NCBI GenBank assembly: GCA_030549205.1
Contig: JAUKTV010000017.1
Coordinates: 248,001 to 312,000 of the forward strand
Length of the DNA: 64,000 bases
Direction: 5' to 3'
Origin: Apiosordaria backusii
Lineage: Eukaryota; Ascomycota; Sordariomycetes; Sordariales; Lasiosphaeriaceae
Part shown: positions 31,489-43,488 of the stretch, in pieces
How positions within the stretch are numbered: position 1 is the first letter of the stretch
How the letters are laid out: each line of letters opens with the position of its first letter
Made by a program: the position numbers and the translations under genes
The notes under the pieces: model-generated
What the model saw: only the letters and a program-made list of their open reading frames with translations
Told to the model about the DNA's origin: nothing
Database searches by the model: none

Positions 31489-32940
31489 ATGACGCTCTAT
31501 TCACCCCCGCCTGCTGCCCGACCGTTCAGCGATGACAAACCTACGCTCCTGACCTCGTGGTGGATCACCCTTCTTTGCACATTCCTCATCCTGCTCCGTC
31601 TCGTGGGGCGTTTCGTACGGGTTGAGAAGCTGTTTGGGGAGGACAAGGTCGCCGCCGTGGTGTTGATTCCCCTCTTCTTGCGCATGGCCTTCGTGCACCC
31701 TGTTCTCGTGTTTGGAACCAACAATGTGCAGCTGACTGATGAGCTGGACTTGTCGGACGAAGGACTCCGGCGACGGGCCATTGGGAGCGGACTGGTGCTG
31801 ATCAGTCGCATAATTTACGCAGTGGTGTAAGGTCTCCCCAACAGTGTTTGCCCAATGTTCTGTGGTATCAGTAGCTAACGCCATTCACTCAGACTATGGC
31901 TCCTCAAGCTTGTCACGCTCGAGTTCTTTGACCGCTTGGTTGGGCTCTCGGGGAGAAACCGCTACACTTTGCTCCTCCGGTCCATGCGCATTGCTTTGGC
32001 CGCCACTTTTGTTGCGGTTGTTATCAGCGATCTTGCCGAATGCAGGCCTTTCACGAGGTACTGGCAAGTCGCTCCAGACCCAGGGCCGCAGTGTCGCCAG
32101 GGTTACGCAAACCTCGTCACGGTCACGGTTTGTAACGCCCTGACCGACGTGTTACTGGTTGTGTTCCCTGTGCCCATCGTGATGCAGAGCCGACTGCCGA
32201 TGGGACACAAATCTCTTTTGGTTGGCCTTTTCTGTCTGCACATTTTCACTGTTGTGATCGCCATTTACCGAGTGCCCGAGATCATCAAGGAGCAGGGATA
32301 CCAGGCAACCAGGACAACGTGGGCTTCGGCCGAGATTTTGATGGCGACGTTTGCTGCCAATGCTCTCACAATTGGCACGTTTATGAGGGACAAGGGTGTG
32401 AAGAAGAAGAAGTTCAAGTACGACCCAGCATCGTCAGAAAACAACAGAAGGAACTCGAGGAAGGATTCCATGGTTATCTCGAAAAAGCCGTCTTGGGACG
32501 AGGATGATGAGATGGAGGCGGACTATTCTGGGGGAAAAGGCGGAGCGTTGGGTCGTACAAGGACGCCCGACATTTCGCCTACTACATCAAAACAGACAGA
32601 GGAGGGCCAGAGGGAAGCAAGCTCCACCAGGGTACACCACGGCAGCCGATCTGCGAGCATGGACTCTCTGATTCCAAGAGGTCGTCCTGCTCCCCCTTCT
32701 TCTTCGAAAGGTGGATCTCAAGTGGTCAAGACTACGACCTTTGAGATGACAGTGTCGACGTCTGATGACCGGAATCATGACCAGAGTCAAAAGCAAGCTC
32801 ACGTAGGGCTCTGTCTGACGCCTGTTCAGGGGGTAGTCACGGCGACGGCGAAAGGACGAGGGAGGGGCTCTAGCATCCTACTTCGCGAGATGAGACCTTT
32901 GCCAGAGCCCCGGGAGCAGAAAGAATCCCAGCAGAGTTGA
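31489..32940 (+). CDS. Rhodopsin-type 7TM integral membrane protein
   Basis: Exons 31489-31826 and 31893-32940 (66-nt intron, GTAAGG donor, CTCAG acceptor) give 461 aa. Seven hydrophobic helices can be followed. They begin WWITLLCTFLILLRLVGRFV and include ISRIIYAVVLWLLKLVTLEFF, RIALAATFVAVVISDLAECR, VTVTVCNALTDVLLVVFPVP and LVGLFCLHIFTVVIAIYRV, the last ending at ATFAANALTIGTFM. LWLLKL, a Cys-containing ectoloop (ECRPFTRYW....GPQCRQGY) and CNALTDVLLVVFPVPI match the fungal rhodopsin/PTH11-like family of plasma-membrane proteins, some of which act as GPCR-like sensors. A long Lys/Ser-rich cytoplasmic tail (about 190 residues, RNSRKDSMVISKKPSWDEDD) could be phosphorylated. The ligand is unknown. 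Confidence 0.8.
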
Positions 32941-34670
32941 AGAGCAAGTGTGCTCTACTGCGCAGTAATGTCACCGTGGCGATAAATCCTTATTATATCA
33001 TCTCGTGTGCTATAGTTTAGTTTTAGTGTTTAGTTCTTGGATAATATTAGCGAACATGATGATACCCTGGCGTTGCTACATGGGCAGCGGTGTGCGAGTT
33101 ATTGTCTCGTCCTGTCGCAGTCGGCACGTGAGAAAGACTGTACCTTACCATCGTGACATTTTCACCCCCTGCATCCCACATGCATTTTTGTTATGGCCAC
33201 GGGCTTGTTTATGCTATCAAGCAAATTGGGGGAATGGAAGGGGTCTAGATTGGCAATGGAGAATTTATTTTTTTCGTGGTGGAGTTGCGGTTGAATCTGC
33301 GGAGTGCGGGCGGGGGGACCCCTGACACAAGACACGGGCACAGCAGCGCAACCTCGTGGCAGACCAGGTCCAGTCTTTTTTTTTTGAAGATGAATTGCTC
33401 TTTGTCTGTGTTCATCTCATCAAGAATCTTAAAGGGAATTGTGCCTGACGGGGAGCATCGTGCTTGATGGGGGGCGATAATTGAAAAGTACCAGAATCTC
33501 AAACAAGGCCATTGTCATATGTCTCGTGTGGACGCCACCGACATTCTTCCCCTTTTCTCGAAAACCAGCCCTAACCCCCATCTGATGTGTCCTGCAGCGC
33601 CTCTTCTTGACAGCAAGCTGCCCACCCCCTTCTTCCCGCTGGTACATCAGGTACACACATACATGTGTGAAGGCTCTGGCCAGGCCTGAGACCTGAAAAC
33701 CACGCAATCGGTTCTCAAAAGACGCTAATGCAGCCCAGAGCAACCCCCTGTCGGCTTGGTTCAGGCGACTCCAGCCGTTGGTCGGGGGCGGCACAGTGGG
33801 GCCCCTCTTGTTCACATTCTTGACCTCGCATCCCACCCAGCTTTTTCCGTGACCCTCCATTCGCTTGTCACCTCAATCCCATATCCATGTCCGGCATGGC
33901 ACTCCAAGAGTCTCGTGCTTTTGACCCTTTTGTCAGCTTCGTTTGAATACCCGGAAAATCACCAACAGGTTCGAGCCGACTGGTTGTTGTATTGGACTCC
34001 TGGCCGGCAAACTTGACCATCAGGGGTACTTCCTGCACCAACGGCTGCATCGGTAACCGGTCAACAATCAACAAGCAGCTCCCAATTTGGAGACGGCGGT
34101 GCGGGGCAATATTGGCAGGACGGACGGCCCATCTTTTTCTTATCTTTTTGACACCTACACTACCTGGTACCAGACAAGCACCCACGACGACCCTTTCCTA
34201 GCCCCAAATCAATTTTCCATGTTGATGATTGGATTTCCCAATTCCATCCTCTCCAGCAGCCGTCTTTTGAACGGCCCTTTTCGTGGTGGGTTTTCTTTTT
34301 AGCTGCTGGGACACACCTCGTTGCGGAACTGCTGGCCACTATTTACCGGCTCTTATCTTTCCAGGGGATCCATCTTCAGCTTCACACAAGCGCCAGGGGT
34401 TCTCCACGAACAACAACCGTTTATCAGTGGACCCCGTCACTCCGCTGTCTCCGTTCAGGGCCGGTATTCGGGGAGCATCGCCAGCGCAAAGCAAGCTTGC
34501 TTGACGACGGATCATCGAAAATAACAAGTCGTAATAACGCATGTATATCGCAGGCCACTGGACAAAGCTGTGCAACACACCCACTGCCCCCGTCCAGTCT
34601 GATTAGCCACCGCTTTCCTTTTTTCAACATCACCACCACCAGCATCGTCCATTCCAATGACCCGACAAAG
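32941..34670. other. Gene-free region of 1.7 kb
   Basis: Short unconvincing ORFs only. The 3' 300 bases are probably the promoter and leader of the amino-acid permease gene; an A/C-rich leader directly precedes its ATG. Confidence 0.5.
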
Positions 34671-36816
34671 ATGACCCTCGACCGCGACATTGAGATGAGC
34701 CAGCTGGATCGCACCCGCAGTCTGGCCGAGGGCAGCAGCTTCACCGTCCGCGGACAGAGCCGGGCGTCGGATCACGGCGGTGATAATCATCATGACAACG
34801 ACCACGTCCACCACGCTCACAACGCCGTCGGCGTAGGCGGCGGAGGGGTCAAAGCCCGCGTGGGCCGGTTCATAGACACGTTTCGCCGCGAGCACCCGGA
34901 CAATGTGCGGTACCACGACGACCCCAACTTTGCGCTTCACGTCACGGACCCGGACGGCGAGTCGTCGCCGACTACGACTAGAACCACGGAGAGGGAGAGG
35001 TTTGGGTCAGCATCGGGGGTCGCGGTGGTGAGGCAGCACAATGGGGAGCGGTACTACGACTTGAGGACGGCCAACTCGAGGACGGCGGGGACACTGCTGG
35101 CGAGGGAGCTGAAGGGGAGGCATCTGCAGATGATTGCGATTGGGGGGTCGATTGGCACGGGCTTGTTTGTTGCTTCGGGCAAGGCGCTGAGCGAGGGGGG
35201 GCCGGCGGCGGTGCTGCTTGCGTATATCTTTGTGGGGATGATGCTGTATTGCACGGTGCAGGCGCTGGGGGAGTTGGCTGTGGTTTTCCCGGTTGCGGGG
35301 TCGTTTTCGGCGTTTTCGACGAGGTTTCTGGACCCGAGCTGGGGGTTTGCTATGGGTTGGAAGTAGGTGATTTTTTGCTTGTTGTTTTTCTTGCGTTGTT
35401 GGGGGGATACCTGTGTTACCTTCCCTCCCCCTTTCTTGTCCTGGTGGTTGGATGCTAACGTGATTGTGACTCAAGCTATGCCTTGCAGTGGATAGTTGTG
35501 TTACCTCTGGAGATTATTGCCGGCGCAATGACGATAGGATACTGGAACGAGAGTCTGAACAAGACCATTTTTGTGGCTGTGTTCCTGATTGTCATTGTCG
35601 TCATCAATCTCTTTGGCGTCAAGGGGTACGGCGAGGCAGAGTTTGTGTTTGCCATTGTCAAGGTTACTGCTATTGTTGGATTCATGTGAGTTGACCACGC
35701 GTTCTTATCGGTGTGTGAGACGTTACTGATCACTCTACCAGCCTCCTCGGTATTGTCATCAACATTGGAGGGACACCCACAGGTGGCTATATCGGTGGGA
35801 AATACTGGTCTGATCCAGGGGCCTTCAACAATGGCTTCAAGGGCCTCTGCAGCGTGTTTGTCACCGCGGCGTTTGCCTTTGCTGGAACCGAACTAGTGGG
35901 CTTAGCTGCCGCGGAGACGGCCAACCCGCGAAAGTCCTTGCCTACCGCTATCAAACAGGTGTTTTGGAGAATCACACTCTTCTACATTGTGTCGCTGGCG
36001 CTTGTTGGCTTACTGGTACCGTACAACGAGCCTCGGCTCCTAGGTGCTACCAATATCGCTGACGCGTCAGCGAGCCCCTTTGTGATCGCCATCGAAAGCG
36101 CAGGTACGACCATTCTGCCCAGCATCATGAACGGTGTCATTCTGGTATCCGTTATCAGCGTCGGCAACTCATCCGTCTTCGGATCGTCCCGAACACTTGC
36201 CGCTCTTGCCGAGTTGGGCCAAGCACCGAAAATCTTTGCCTACGTCGATCGGCGCGGCCGTCCCCTGGTTGCCATCGTCACGGCGTCAAGCGTTGGTCTG
36301 TTGGCTTTTCTTGCCAACTTCGAAATTCACGGCCTGGTCTTTGACTGGCTGCTCGCCATATCGGGGCTGAGCAGCGTCTTCACCTGGGGCAGCACCTGTC
36401 TGGCGCACATCCGGCTTCGGAAGGCCTGGGCGTATCATCACAGGTCGGTCAGCGACATGGCCTTTCGTGCTCAGGGGGGAACGATTGGCAGCTGGATCGG
36501 CCTGTTTTGCAACTGCCTGATTCTTGTTGGTCAGTGCTGGGTTGCGATATGGCCTATTACGCCTCCAGACGCTGCACCGATGTCGGCGTCGGAGCGCGCG
36601 CAGAACTTCTTTTTGCAGTGTCTCGCCATACCTGTTGTGCTGATATTCTTGATTGGGCACAAGATCTATTACCGGACTAGTTGGGTCAAGGTGGAGGATA
36701 TGGATGTTGACACGGGGAGGAGAGACTTTGGGCGGTTGGGGATAATCAAGGCGCAGGAGGAAGAGGAGAGGGCGGCGTGGCCGAAGTGGAAGAGGGTGTA
36801 TAGGGTTATTTGTTGA
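34671..36816 (+). CDS. Amino-acid permease (APC superfamily, YAT type)
   Basis: Exons 34671-35362, 35476-35685 and 35742-36816 give 658 aa. After a long hydrophilic N-terminus (about 140 residues, His/Asp-rich) comes the family entry LARELKGRHLQMIAIGGSIGTGLFVASGKAL. About twelve TM helices follow, including MMLYCTVQALGELAVVFPVAGSF, WNYALQWIVVLPLEI, FAIVKVTAIVGFI, AFAFAGTELVGLAAAE and GNSSVFGSSRTLAALAE. These are diagnostic motifs of fungal proton-coupled amino-acid permeases (Gap1/Agp/Put4 group) of the plasma membrane. Intron 1 ends in CAAG, chosen because it gives the conserved WNYALQW junction. The 5' leader is long. Specificity cannot be read from the sequence. Confidence 0.95.
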
Positions 36817-37409
36817 TGTTTTGGTTTGTGTATGTGTCGGTGCATGAATGTATAATTTTGGTATATGAAGGGGATGGAGATACCTATTGATGTAATGGCA
36901 GGGAACTTTCACACCATGGCTGTTCGACTTTGGTAATATGAACTTTATCTGTCTCTGTCATCATTTGTCAGATGGATCATACGGCTGTTCTGAGCGACAG
37001 ATCTCCGTGGCATCAGGATGCTCTTGGTGCTAGCGGACTGGATAAGAGCAGGACTCGCCGTTTCCAATATCATCACCACATGGTACGCCGGGCAACGACA
37101 GTCCGGGCGTCCCAAGATGGAAAACTTCCCATGTTGGGCCAACAATTTGACAGCGACGCAGACAAATTCCTTGCATGAGGGGAGAAGCGGGCGTCACATT
37201 CGGTTAATGGGTATCGTAGCAGTGAGCACTACGAAATGTTTACCAATCCAAGTAGTAAGCAGCTCTGTCATAACCATTCTAGAAAAGAGTTACCACCTGC
37301 TAGATCCTGCAAATTGGGAGATGGTGATATATTGCAGGTCCTTGCCCTCTTCGTCCAGCCCCAACAACATAGTTTGTAATCACCCTCCTCCTCCTCCTTT
37401 GAGTCCACC
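36817..37409. other. Intergenic region
   Basis: The 3' flank of the permease and the promoter of the secreted Thr-rich protein. No further gene or repeat was seen. Confidence 0.5.
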
Positions 37410-38453
37410 ATGTTGTTACCGTTGATCCTCCTCCTCGCCGCCTCCTCTCTAGCAGCCGCCAACCCAGCTGCCACCAACATCCCCAAGAACCCCCTCCCCA
37501 AACGCCATCACTCCACCACCACCCTAACCATCACCACCTGGCTCCCAGCCATAACCACAACCCGCAACCCTTCCGATCCCACCGTCACCCTCCCCGCCCT
37601 GATAACCCACACAGCCGGCACCCCAACTTTCACCAGCACCATAACCCAACCCTGCCTCTCCTACTCCTTCCTCTACCCCCCTGAATCCCACCCCCCCGAT
37701 ATCCTTACCTTTACCTACGAAACCCGCTCCACCATCACCGTGTACGACACCGCGAAAAAGACAACAACCCGCACGGTGCTGACTACCCCTACCGTGACAT
37801 TCACCAAGCCAATCAACACAGTTATATCCCGCTACTGCCCTAACACACTGGTAGTGTCGTACGTCGACCATGAACACCTCACCTGGTCGTGGACGCAGTG
37901 GGCGGGGGGGATAACCCACATAACGGGGGTGTGTTTAACTTCTTCTACGCGGTCGACGACAATCCCGGGGGTTACGCTGCCAACGGGGACGACAAAGACG
38001 TTGGAAGACTGGGAGTATTTTAGTGAGGGGGGGACAGTAGCGACGAAGTATTCTGTTGGGGTTGTGTATGAGGCTTTTCCTACGGTGGAGGGGAGATATA
38101 CCAGTATTCTCTGTGAAGGGGGGCAGACTGTGGAGACGACGAGTACGGTTAGGGTTACGAGACAGCTGGGGACGACGACGGTGACGGGAGGGGCGGGCTG
38201 CACGAAGGGGGCGGGGAGGAGGGGGGGAACAAAGGGGGGAACAGAGGTGGGGGGAATGGGAAGGAGACAGCAGCAGCCGGTGAGGGTCGAAACGGTGGTG
38301 TATACTACTGTTACAGTGGTGGGTAATCAAGTGATGACGCTTACGGGGACGGCGGTGGTGGATGTGAATAGGGCTGTTTTTACGAGGACCAGGGTTAGGT
38401 ATGAGACTGTTACGAGGGGGGAGGGGGCGACGGTGACGGTTTGTGGGGGATGA
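37410..38453 (+). CDS. Secreted Thr-rich protein, unknown function
   Basis: A single-exon ORF of 347 aa with a clear signal peptide (MLLPLILLLAASSLAAANPA) and a likely Kex2 site (PLPKR/HH, near residue 32). The mature protein is very rich in Thr, Val and Ser, with many TTT.T and VTVTR stretches and seven Cys. These include the spaced pairs ITQPCLSYSF, RYCPNTLVV, TGVCLTSS and SILCEGGQT. This suggests a disulfide-bonded, O-glycosylated cell-surface or secreted protein. No family was recognised and no GPI signal is visible at the C-terminus. Synonymous composition flips sharply within the gene, from C-rich in the first half to G-rich in the second. Confidence 0.75.
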   Translation: MLLPLILLLAASSLAAANPAATNIPKNPLPKRHHSTTTLTITTWLPAITTTRNPSDPTVTLPALITHTAGTPTFTSTITQPCLSYSFLYPPESHPPDILTFTYETRSTITVYDTAKKTTTRTVLTTPTVTFTKPINTVISRYCPNTLVVSYVDHEHLTWSWTQWAGGITHITGVCLTSSTRSTTIPGVTLPTGTTKTLEDWEYFSEGGTVATKYSVGVVYEAFPTVEGRYTSILCEGGQTVETTSTVRVTRQLGTTTVTGGAGCTKGAGRRGGTKGGTEVGGMGRRQQQPVRVETVVYTTVTVVGNQVMTLTGTAVVDVNRAVFTRTRVRYETVTRGEGATVTVCGG

Positions 38454-40006
38454 GATGGTTGAGGGGTTATTGTGGGGAGATGGGCCTGATTTGTATAGGT
38501 GGGAGGGCGGTATGAATGAGTTGTATGTAAACTGGGATTGACATATCTTTATGCTTTCCAAATATTGTTGTTGTTGGTGGCCGATGTGAATGAGACACAC
38601 AGGTTGTTTGGGAAACATAATCGACTGACCGCGCGAGGGCAGTAATATGTGACAGGATTGAGTGAGAGTGAGTAAGAAGTGAACATAAGATAAGCTCAGG
38701 TCAGGTATAGGTGGTAGAGAGGGAAATTGCTTGCAGTAAAGGGCAGTCATGGCATGTCACGTTACTTGAATCAGATACCAGGTGAGAGCAAGTGCCTGAG
38801 AGCGAGTGTGAAATGCAGGGACCAAGAATACATGATGGTGAGATTGAGCGTGAGCGTGAGAGCAGGTACGTGTCATTGAGAGTGAGAGTAAGTGGGGTGC
38901 CTGCCCTCCTGCCTGATAGCAACCTGCCTTGCCAGACCTTCTGCGCCCTCACCTCACTCCCCACTTAATCCGTATAGTCGACACCAACCTGCAGGCCATC
39001 AATCCATTCATGATGTTGGCAAGATGCCTTCTCGGGTTCCAGAACTCTCATCGTTGCCGACTTCAGTTGTCCCACGTTCCCTCACCTCCCACGTTCCTCA
39101 CCTCCCACGTTCCTCACCTCCCACGCCGGCAAGCCGCGGCAGGCCGCATCTTTCCGTACCGGAACTCCCGCAACGTGGACAAGATTCCATCCAAACGGCC
39201 GTTCTCCTTGAGGCGCACCAAACTCAGCATACGCATGGCTTGCATGGAGGCCACGCACGACATCCTACTCTCCTCCTTTCTCCTGCTGTGGTACGCAGGA
39301 GTGTTACAGCAAACATTTCAATGACCGAGAGCTGCTGACCGCTTCGAGATCATCTGCTACGTTTTCTCGAACCCATATCATGACCCTAAAGGGAAGGTTA
39401 CAGTTCGCCGTTGGAGATGTTTCACCGAATCCTCACAGGCCACAAACTGTTCGGGCTGACTGGTCAGACCCCGGACCGGCAGTTGGAACTTGGAAATCCG
39501 GGGAAAGAAATATGACGATCTCATGCATTACGAGGAAAGACCCACACGTCCCCTTCCATTCCTCCCAGCCTCCATCTTTATCAAGCTTTTATTCTGCCGC
39601 ACATGCAGCATTCCCCGCATGTTGTCCTACGGAACGCGAGGGGAAGACCCGTCATGCGGGTCGAGAGAATTGGAGATTCATGATGGGTTGGGGTACCTAC
39701 CTTGATGATCACCACGTTACAACCAGCCATGTTATTCGGTCACGGGTGATGGCTTGTTGGGACCGCATGCTCACCACATGCAAACACGATGGTTCATCCA
39801 ATCTATTTTCGCATCTTCATGCTGTTGGGGTGGTACTGCGTTCATGATGATGCGATCAGATATCTTTTGGTGAGTCCAATTACTTCTTGCTCCTTTTGCC
39901 CTTGCGTTCTCACATGCCAGCCAGCTGCTCAGTGTTGTTTACTTTTTTCTGATTTTGCCAAATCGCGACATCTGACATTAAGCAGCTACTGTGTTAGCAC
40001 CAGACA
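38454..40006. other. Gene-free region of 1.5 kb with simple repeats
   Basis: Bases 38655-38895 are purine-rich with many GAGTGAGA/GAGCGTGA motifs. Bases 39071-39125 carry a 16-bp tandem repeat. The overlapping ORFs at 38892-39338 are driven by this repetitive composition and show no domain. Confidence 0.5.
39071..39125. repeat. 16-bp tandem repeat, three copies
   Basis: CCCACGTTCCTCACCT is present three times head to tail (the first copy has one extra C), followed by a truncated CCCACG. Confidence 0.85.
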
Positions 40007-42609
40007 ATGGCAGTTCCTTGGATTGCCTCGCTTGTGTTGCTCCTCGCGTGGGGGGCCTGGGGACAGGTTGAGCAATGTCCTGGTTACGAAGCTATCAATG
40101 TTCTCGAGGCGGATTCGTATCTGATAGCAGATCTCGTTCTTATCGGCAATTGCAGCTCCCACAGCGACGACATTGAGAACTTGAGGTTACTCGTCGAGTA
40201 TCAGACAGGTAAATACATCACATTTCGCCAAGTGCGACGGTGTTTGCTGACTGACTGGAAACAGATTCACGCCTGCATGTCCTCATCACAGACACAGATT
40301 ACCAAGCGTTTCAGATTCAAGAACATGTTCTACCCCGACCGAAAAGCCAGAACGCGACTTCAAGCACCTCTGGGCTACAATTCAGTTTCACCCAAAGCCC
40401 ATTCAGTTTCACCGTTACGAGAGCATCAACAGGGGACATCCTTTTTGACACGGCCGACACACCACTCATCTTCGAAACCCAGTACGTCAGGCTCAGGACT
40501 CGCCTGCCTTCGAACCCAAATATCTACGGCTTGGGTGAACACTCTGACGACTTTCGGCTGCCCACGACCAAGTATACCCGTACACTATGGAACGCAGAAT
40601 CGCCTATGATCCCGGCCCGCTCAAACCTCTATGGCGCCCATCCAGTGTACTTTGACCACCGGGGCAAATCAGGCACGCACGGAGTCTTCCTTCTCAGTTC
40701 AAATGGCATGGATATCAAGCTCGATGCAACGGATCAGGGACAGCAGTACCTAGAATACAACGCGATTGGCGGCGTTCTCGACTTTTACTTTCTCGCTGGT
40801 CCCGATCCAGCGGATGTCAGCAAGCAGTACGCCGAGGTAGTTGGTCTGCCAGCTTTGGTCCCTTACTGGGCATTGGGTTTCCATCAATGCAAGTATGGAT
40901 ATAAAAAGATCGATGATGTCGCACAAGTCGTTGCAAATTACTCTGCGGCCGGGATACCACTGGAGACCATGTGGGGAGACATTGACTATATGGATGCCAA
41001 GCGAGATTTCACTACAAACCCAGTCAACTACACGTTGGACAAAGTGCAACAGCTTGTTCGGAATCTACACAATAATGGACAGCACTATGTTCAGATTTTA
41101 GACCCGGGGATCCACAGAGCTGGCGACTACTCGACCTACCTAAGAGGTGCTCAAAAGGAAGTATTTCTCAAGGCGGATGATGGATCATTCTATCGCGGTA
41201 TCCAATGGCCCGGTGAAGTGGTTTGGCCGGATTGGTTCCATCCAAACACGCAAGAATGGTGGACAGATGAGATCAAGAGGTTTTATGACGCTAACTCGGG
41301 GGTCAATGTTGATGGCTTGTGGGTAGACATGAACGAGGCGAGCAACATGTGCGAGACCACAAGCTGTTTCACATCAGCTTCCGCTCAAACCTGGACTACT
41401 CGAAATGGTATCGGCATTACAAAACGTTATGCTGACCCTATTCCATTCCAAGGAGTGCCTAACAGGGACCTCTTCAACCCCAAGTACCGCATCCAAAATC
41501 ACCGACCCACCGGCGACATTTCTGCCAACACTCTCTACACCAACATCACCAATGCCGACGGAACCCACCAATACGACACACACAACCTCTACGGCACCAT
41601 GATGGCCACTGCTACCCGAAATGCTCTTCTGAGCCGGAATCCCAACCTCAGACCTTTCGTCCTTACGCGATCGACCTTTGCCGGTGCTGGTAGAGTGGCG
41701 GCCCACTGGTTCGGCGACAACGCCTCCAGGTGGGACTACTACCGCATCACGATTCGCCAACTATTGTCCTTTGCCTCCATGCACGCCATGCCCTTTGTCG
41801 GCTCTGATGTTTGCGGTTTCAACGAAAGGGCCCAAGAAAACATGTGCGCTCGCTGGGCTCTGCTCGGCGCCTTCCAGCCATTCTATCGGAACCATGCCGA
41901 TACCAGCGCCCCACCACAGGAGTTCTACCTCTGGCCTTCTGTAACCCAAGCCGCCAAGAAAGCAATCGACACCCGCTACAAACTCCTTGATTATATGTAC
42001 ACCTTCCTCTGGAAAGCCAGCACAGACGGCACCCCCATCGCCAGCCCGTTGTGGTTCTTTTACCCCTCCGACAGCAACACCTTTGGCATCCAAACCCAAT
42101 GGATGCTCGGCGACGCGCTCCTCATCTCCCCCGTAGTAGAAGACGATTCCCAGTCTGTCAACTTTTACCTGCCCGATGACATTTGGTATGATTTCTGGAC
42201 TTTCAAACAGATATCCGGAGGCGGGCAAATGCACAGGTTGGACGGGGTAAAGTGGGATGAGATTCCCGTTCACATCCGGGGTGGGACGATTTTGGCCATG
42301 AGGACCGAGTCAGGGAACACGACTTCGCAGGTGAGGAGCAAGAATTTCAGGGTTATTGTCGCGCCGGGGAGGGATGGGACGGCGAGGGGGGAGCTGTATC
42401 TGGATGATGGGGTTAGTTTGGATGTGGGGGGGAATAGGTCCGAGATTGTCTTTTCTTGGGATGGGCAAGCTTTCACGGCGAATGGGACGTTTGGGTATGA
42501 GACGGATGTGAAGGTGGAGAGGGTGGTTATTCTGGGTGGGGAGGGCGGGGAGGTCAAGACGGAGGAGGGGCCGTGGGGGTTGAGGGGGGGGTTTGGATTT
42601 CGTTTGTGA
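40007..42609 (+). CDS. Secreted alpha-glucosidase, glycoside hydrolase family 31
   Basis: Exons 40007-40208 and 40265-42609 (56-nt intron) give 848 aa. A signal peptide (MAVPWIASLVLLLAWGAWGQ) directs secretion. The GH31 signatures are the catalytic nucleophile Asp in GLWVDMNEASN (near residue 420) and the acid/base Asp in HWFGDNASRWDYY (near 550). WALGFHQCKYGY, MWGDIDYMD, PFVGSDVCGF and FYRNHADTSAPPQE are also present. The length is close to typical fungal maltase/alpha-glucosidase enzymes such as AgdA and AgdB. The role is release of glucose from maltose, starch oligosaccharides or related alpha-glucans outside the cell. There are several N-glycosylation sequons (NCS, NAT, NYS, NIT). No amylase cluster partner lies adjacent. 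Confidence 0.95.
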
Positions 42610-42915
42610 ATGTTTTGAGGGTTGAGTCAGGAGGTGAGAAAGGGGAGAGGTTGGGATAGTGCGATGAGTTTATGACTGAATATCATTTTTGTTTTCTGAA
42701 CTTGTTTCAAACAGGCCATTCTGCACCAAACACAAGCAATCTTGTTAGAGTCACAGATAGTCTATTGATATCAAGGAACGACAAAACTATCTAAAACCTA
42801 GGTAGGTAAGGAGTGTGAAGTCAAAAGCTTTCCAGCGACCGCCCAGCAATCGAGCCAACTTCACACCACACTCATCTTTCCATCTCTCTCACTTGTTTTA
42901 CCACCTTACAGGCAC
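42610..42915. other. Intergenic region between convergent genes
   Basis: AT-rich 3' flanks. It contains CCTAGGTAGGTAAGG near 42797, a half-site of the palindrome at 14032. Confidence 0.5.
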
Positions 42916-43488
42916 TTAAGAAGAAGCCTGACCACCACCCTCCCCACCGTTATTCCCCTGGTTATTCGGCCTTCCCTGCGACCCAGAAGACTCCCCCTGG
43001 CTCCCGCTCGCGTTTCTCGAAAGGGCATCCCGCTCCTGCCTCCAGCGCTCATCCTCGGCCGCCTGCTCTTGCTGCAGCCGCACGACATTGTTGTACAAGT
43101 TCTGCCTTTGTTCTCTAGTTATAGGCTGGTACTCATCCTGGCTGTAGGCCGAGCCAGACGAGGTCGACCCCGTGCTGGACTCGGAGCGGACAGACTCGGA
43201 GTCGGTGGAAGGGGGGTTGACGAGGGTGGTGCCGGTGCTGCTTTGGGATTGCTGTGACACGGCCGTGTCGGAGGAGGCGGTGGAGTCGCGGTTGCTTTGG
43301 CCGGAGCCGTTGCCCGAGCCGTTTTCGGATTGGGGGCTGCGCTTGCGGAATTGGTTCATGGGCGCGGAAGGGGGGCTGTTGGTGGAGGGGGCAGGTGAGC
43401 GGCGGGAAATGGCATGGGTGGGTTGGTTGATTGTTGGGGCGGCGGTGGCGAGGCCGATGGCGGTGATGAAGATGAGGGAGTACTTCAT
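42916..43488 (-). CDS. Small secreted Ser/Gln/Asn-rich protein
   Basis: A single-exon ORF of 190 aa with a signal peptide (MKYSLIFITAIGLATAAPT). Two dibasic sites follow (ISRRSP near residue 30, FRKRSP near 50) that could be cut by Kex2. The rest is low-complexity: GSGNGSGQSN, Ser/Thr-rich, then a short charged helix (REQRQNLYNNVVRLQQEQAAEDERW) and a Gly/Gln/Asn tail. It has no cysteines in the mature part, so it is not a typical cysteine-rich effector. Repeat-peptide precursors (repellent or pheromone-like) have comparable dibasic sites, but no repeated product peptide is visible. Function unknown. Confidence 0.7.
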   Translation of the reverse strand: MKYSLIFITAIGLATAAPTINQPTHAISRRSPAPSTNSPPSAPMNQFRKRSPQSENGSGNGSGQSNRDSTASSDTAVSQQSQSSTGTTLVNPPSTDSESVRSESSTGSTSSGSAYSQDEYQPITREQRQNLYNNVVRLQQEQAAEDERWRQERDALSRNASGSQGESSGSQGRPNNQGNNGGEGGGQASS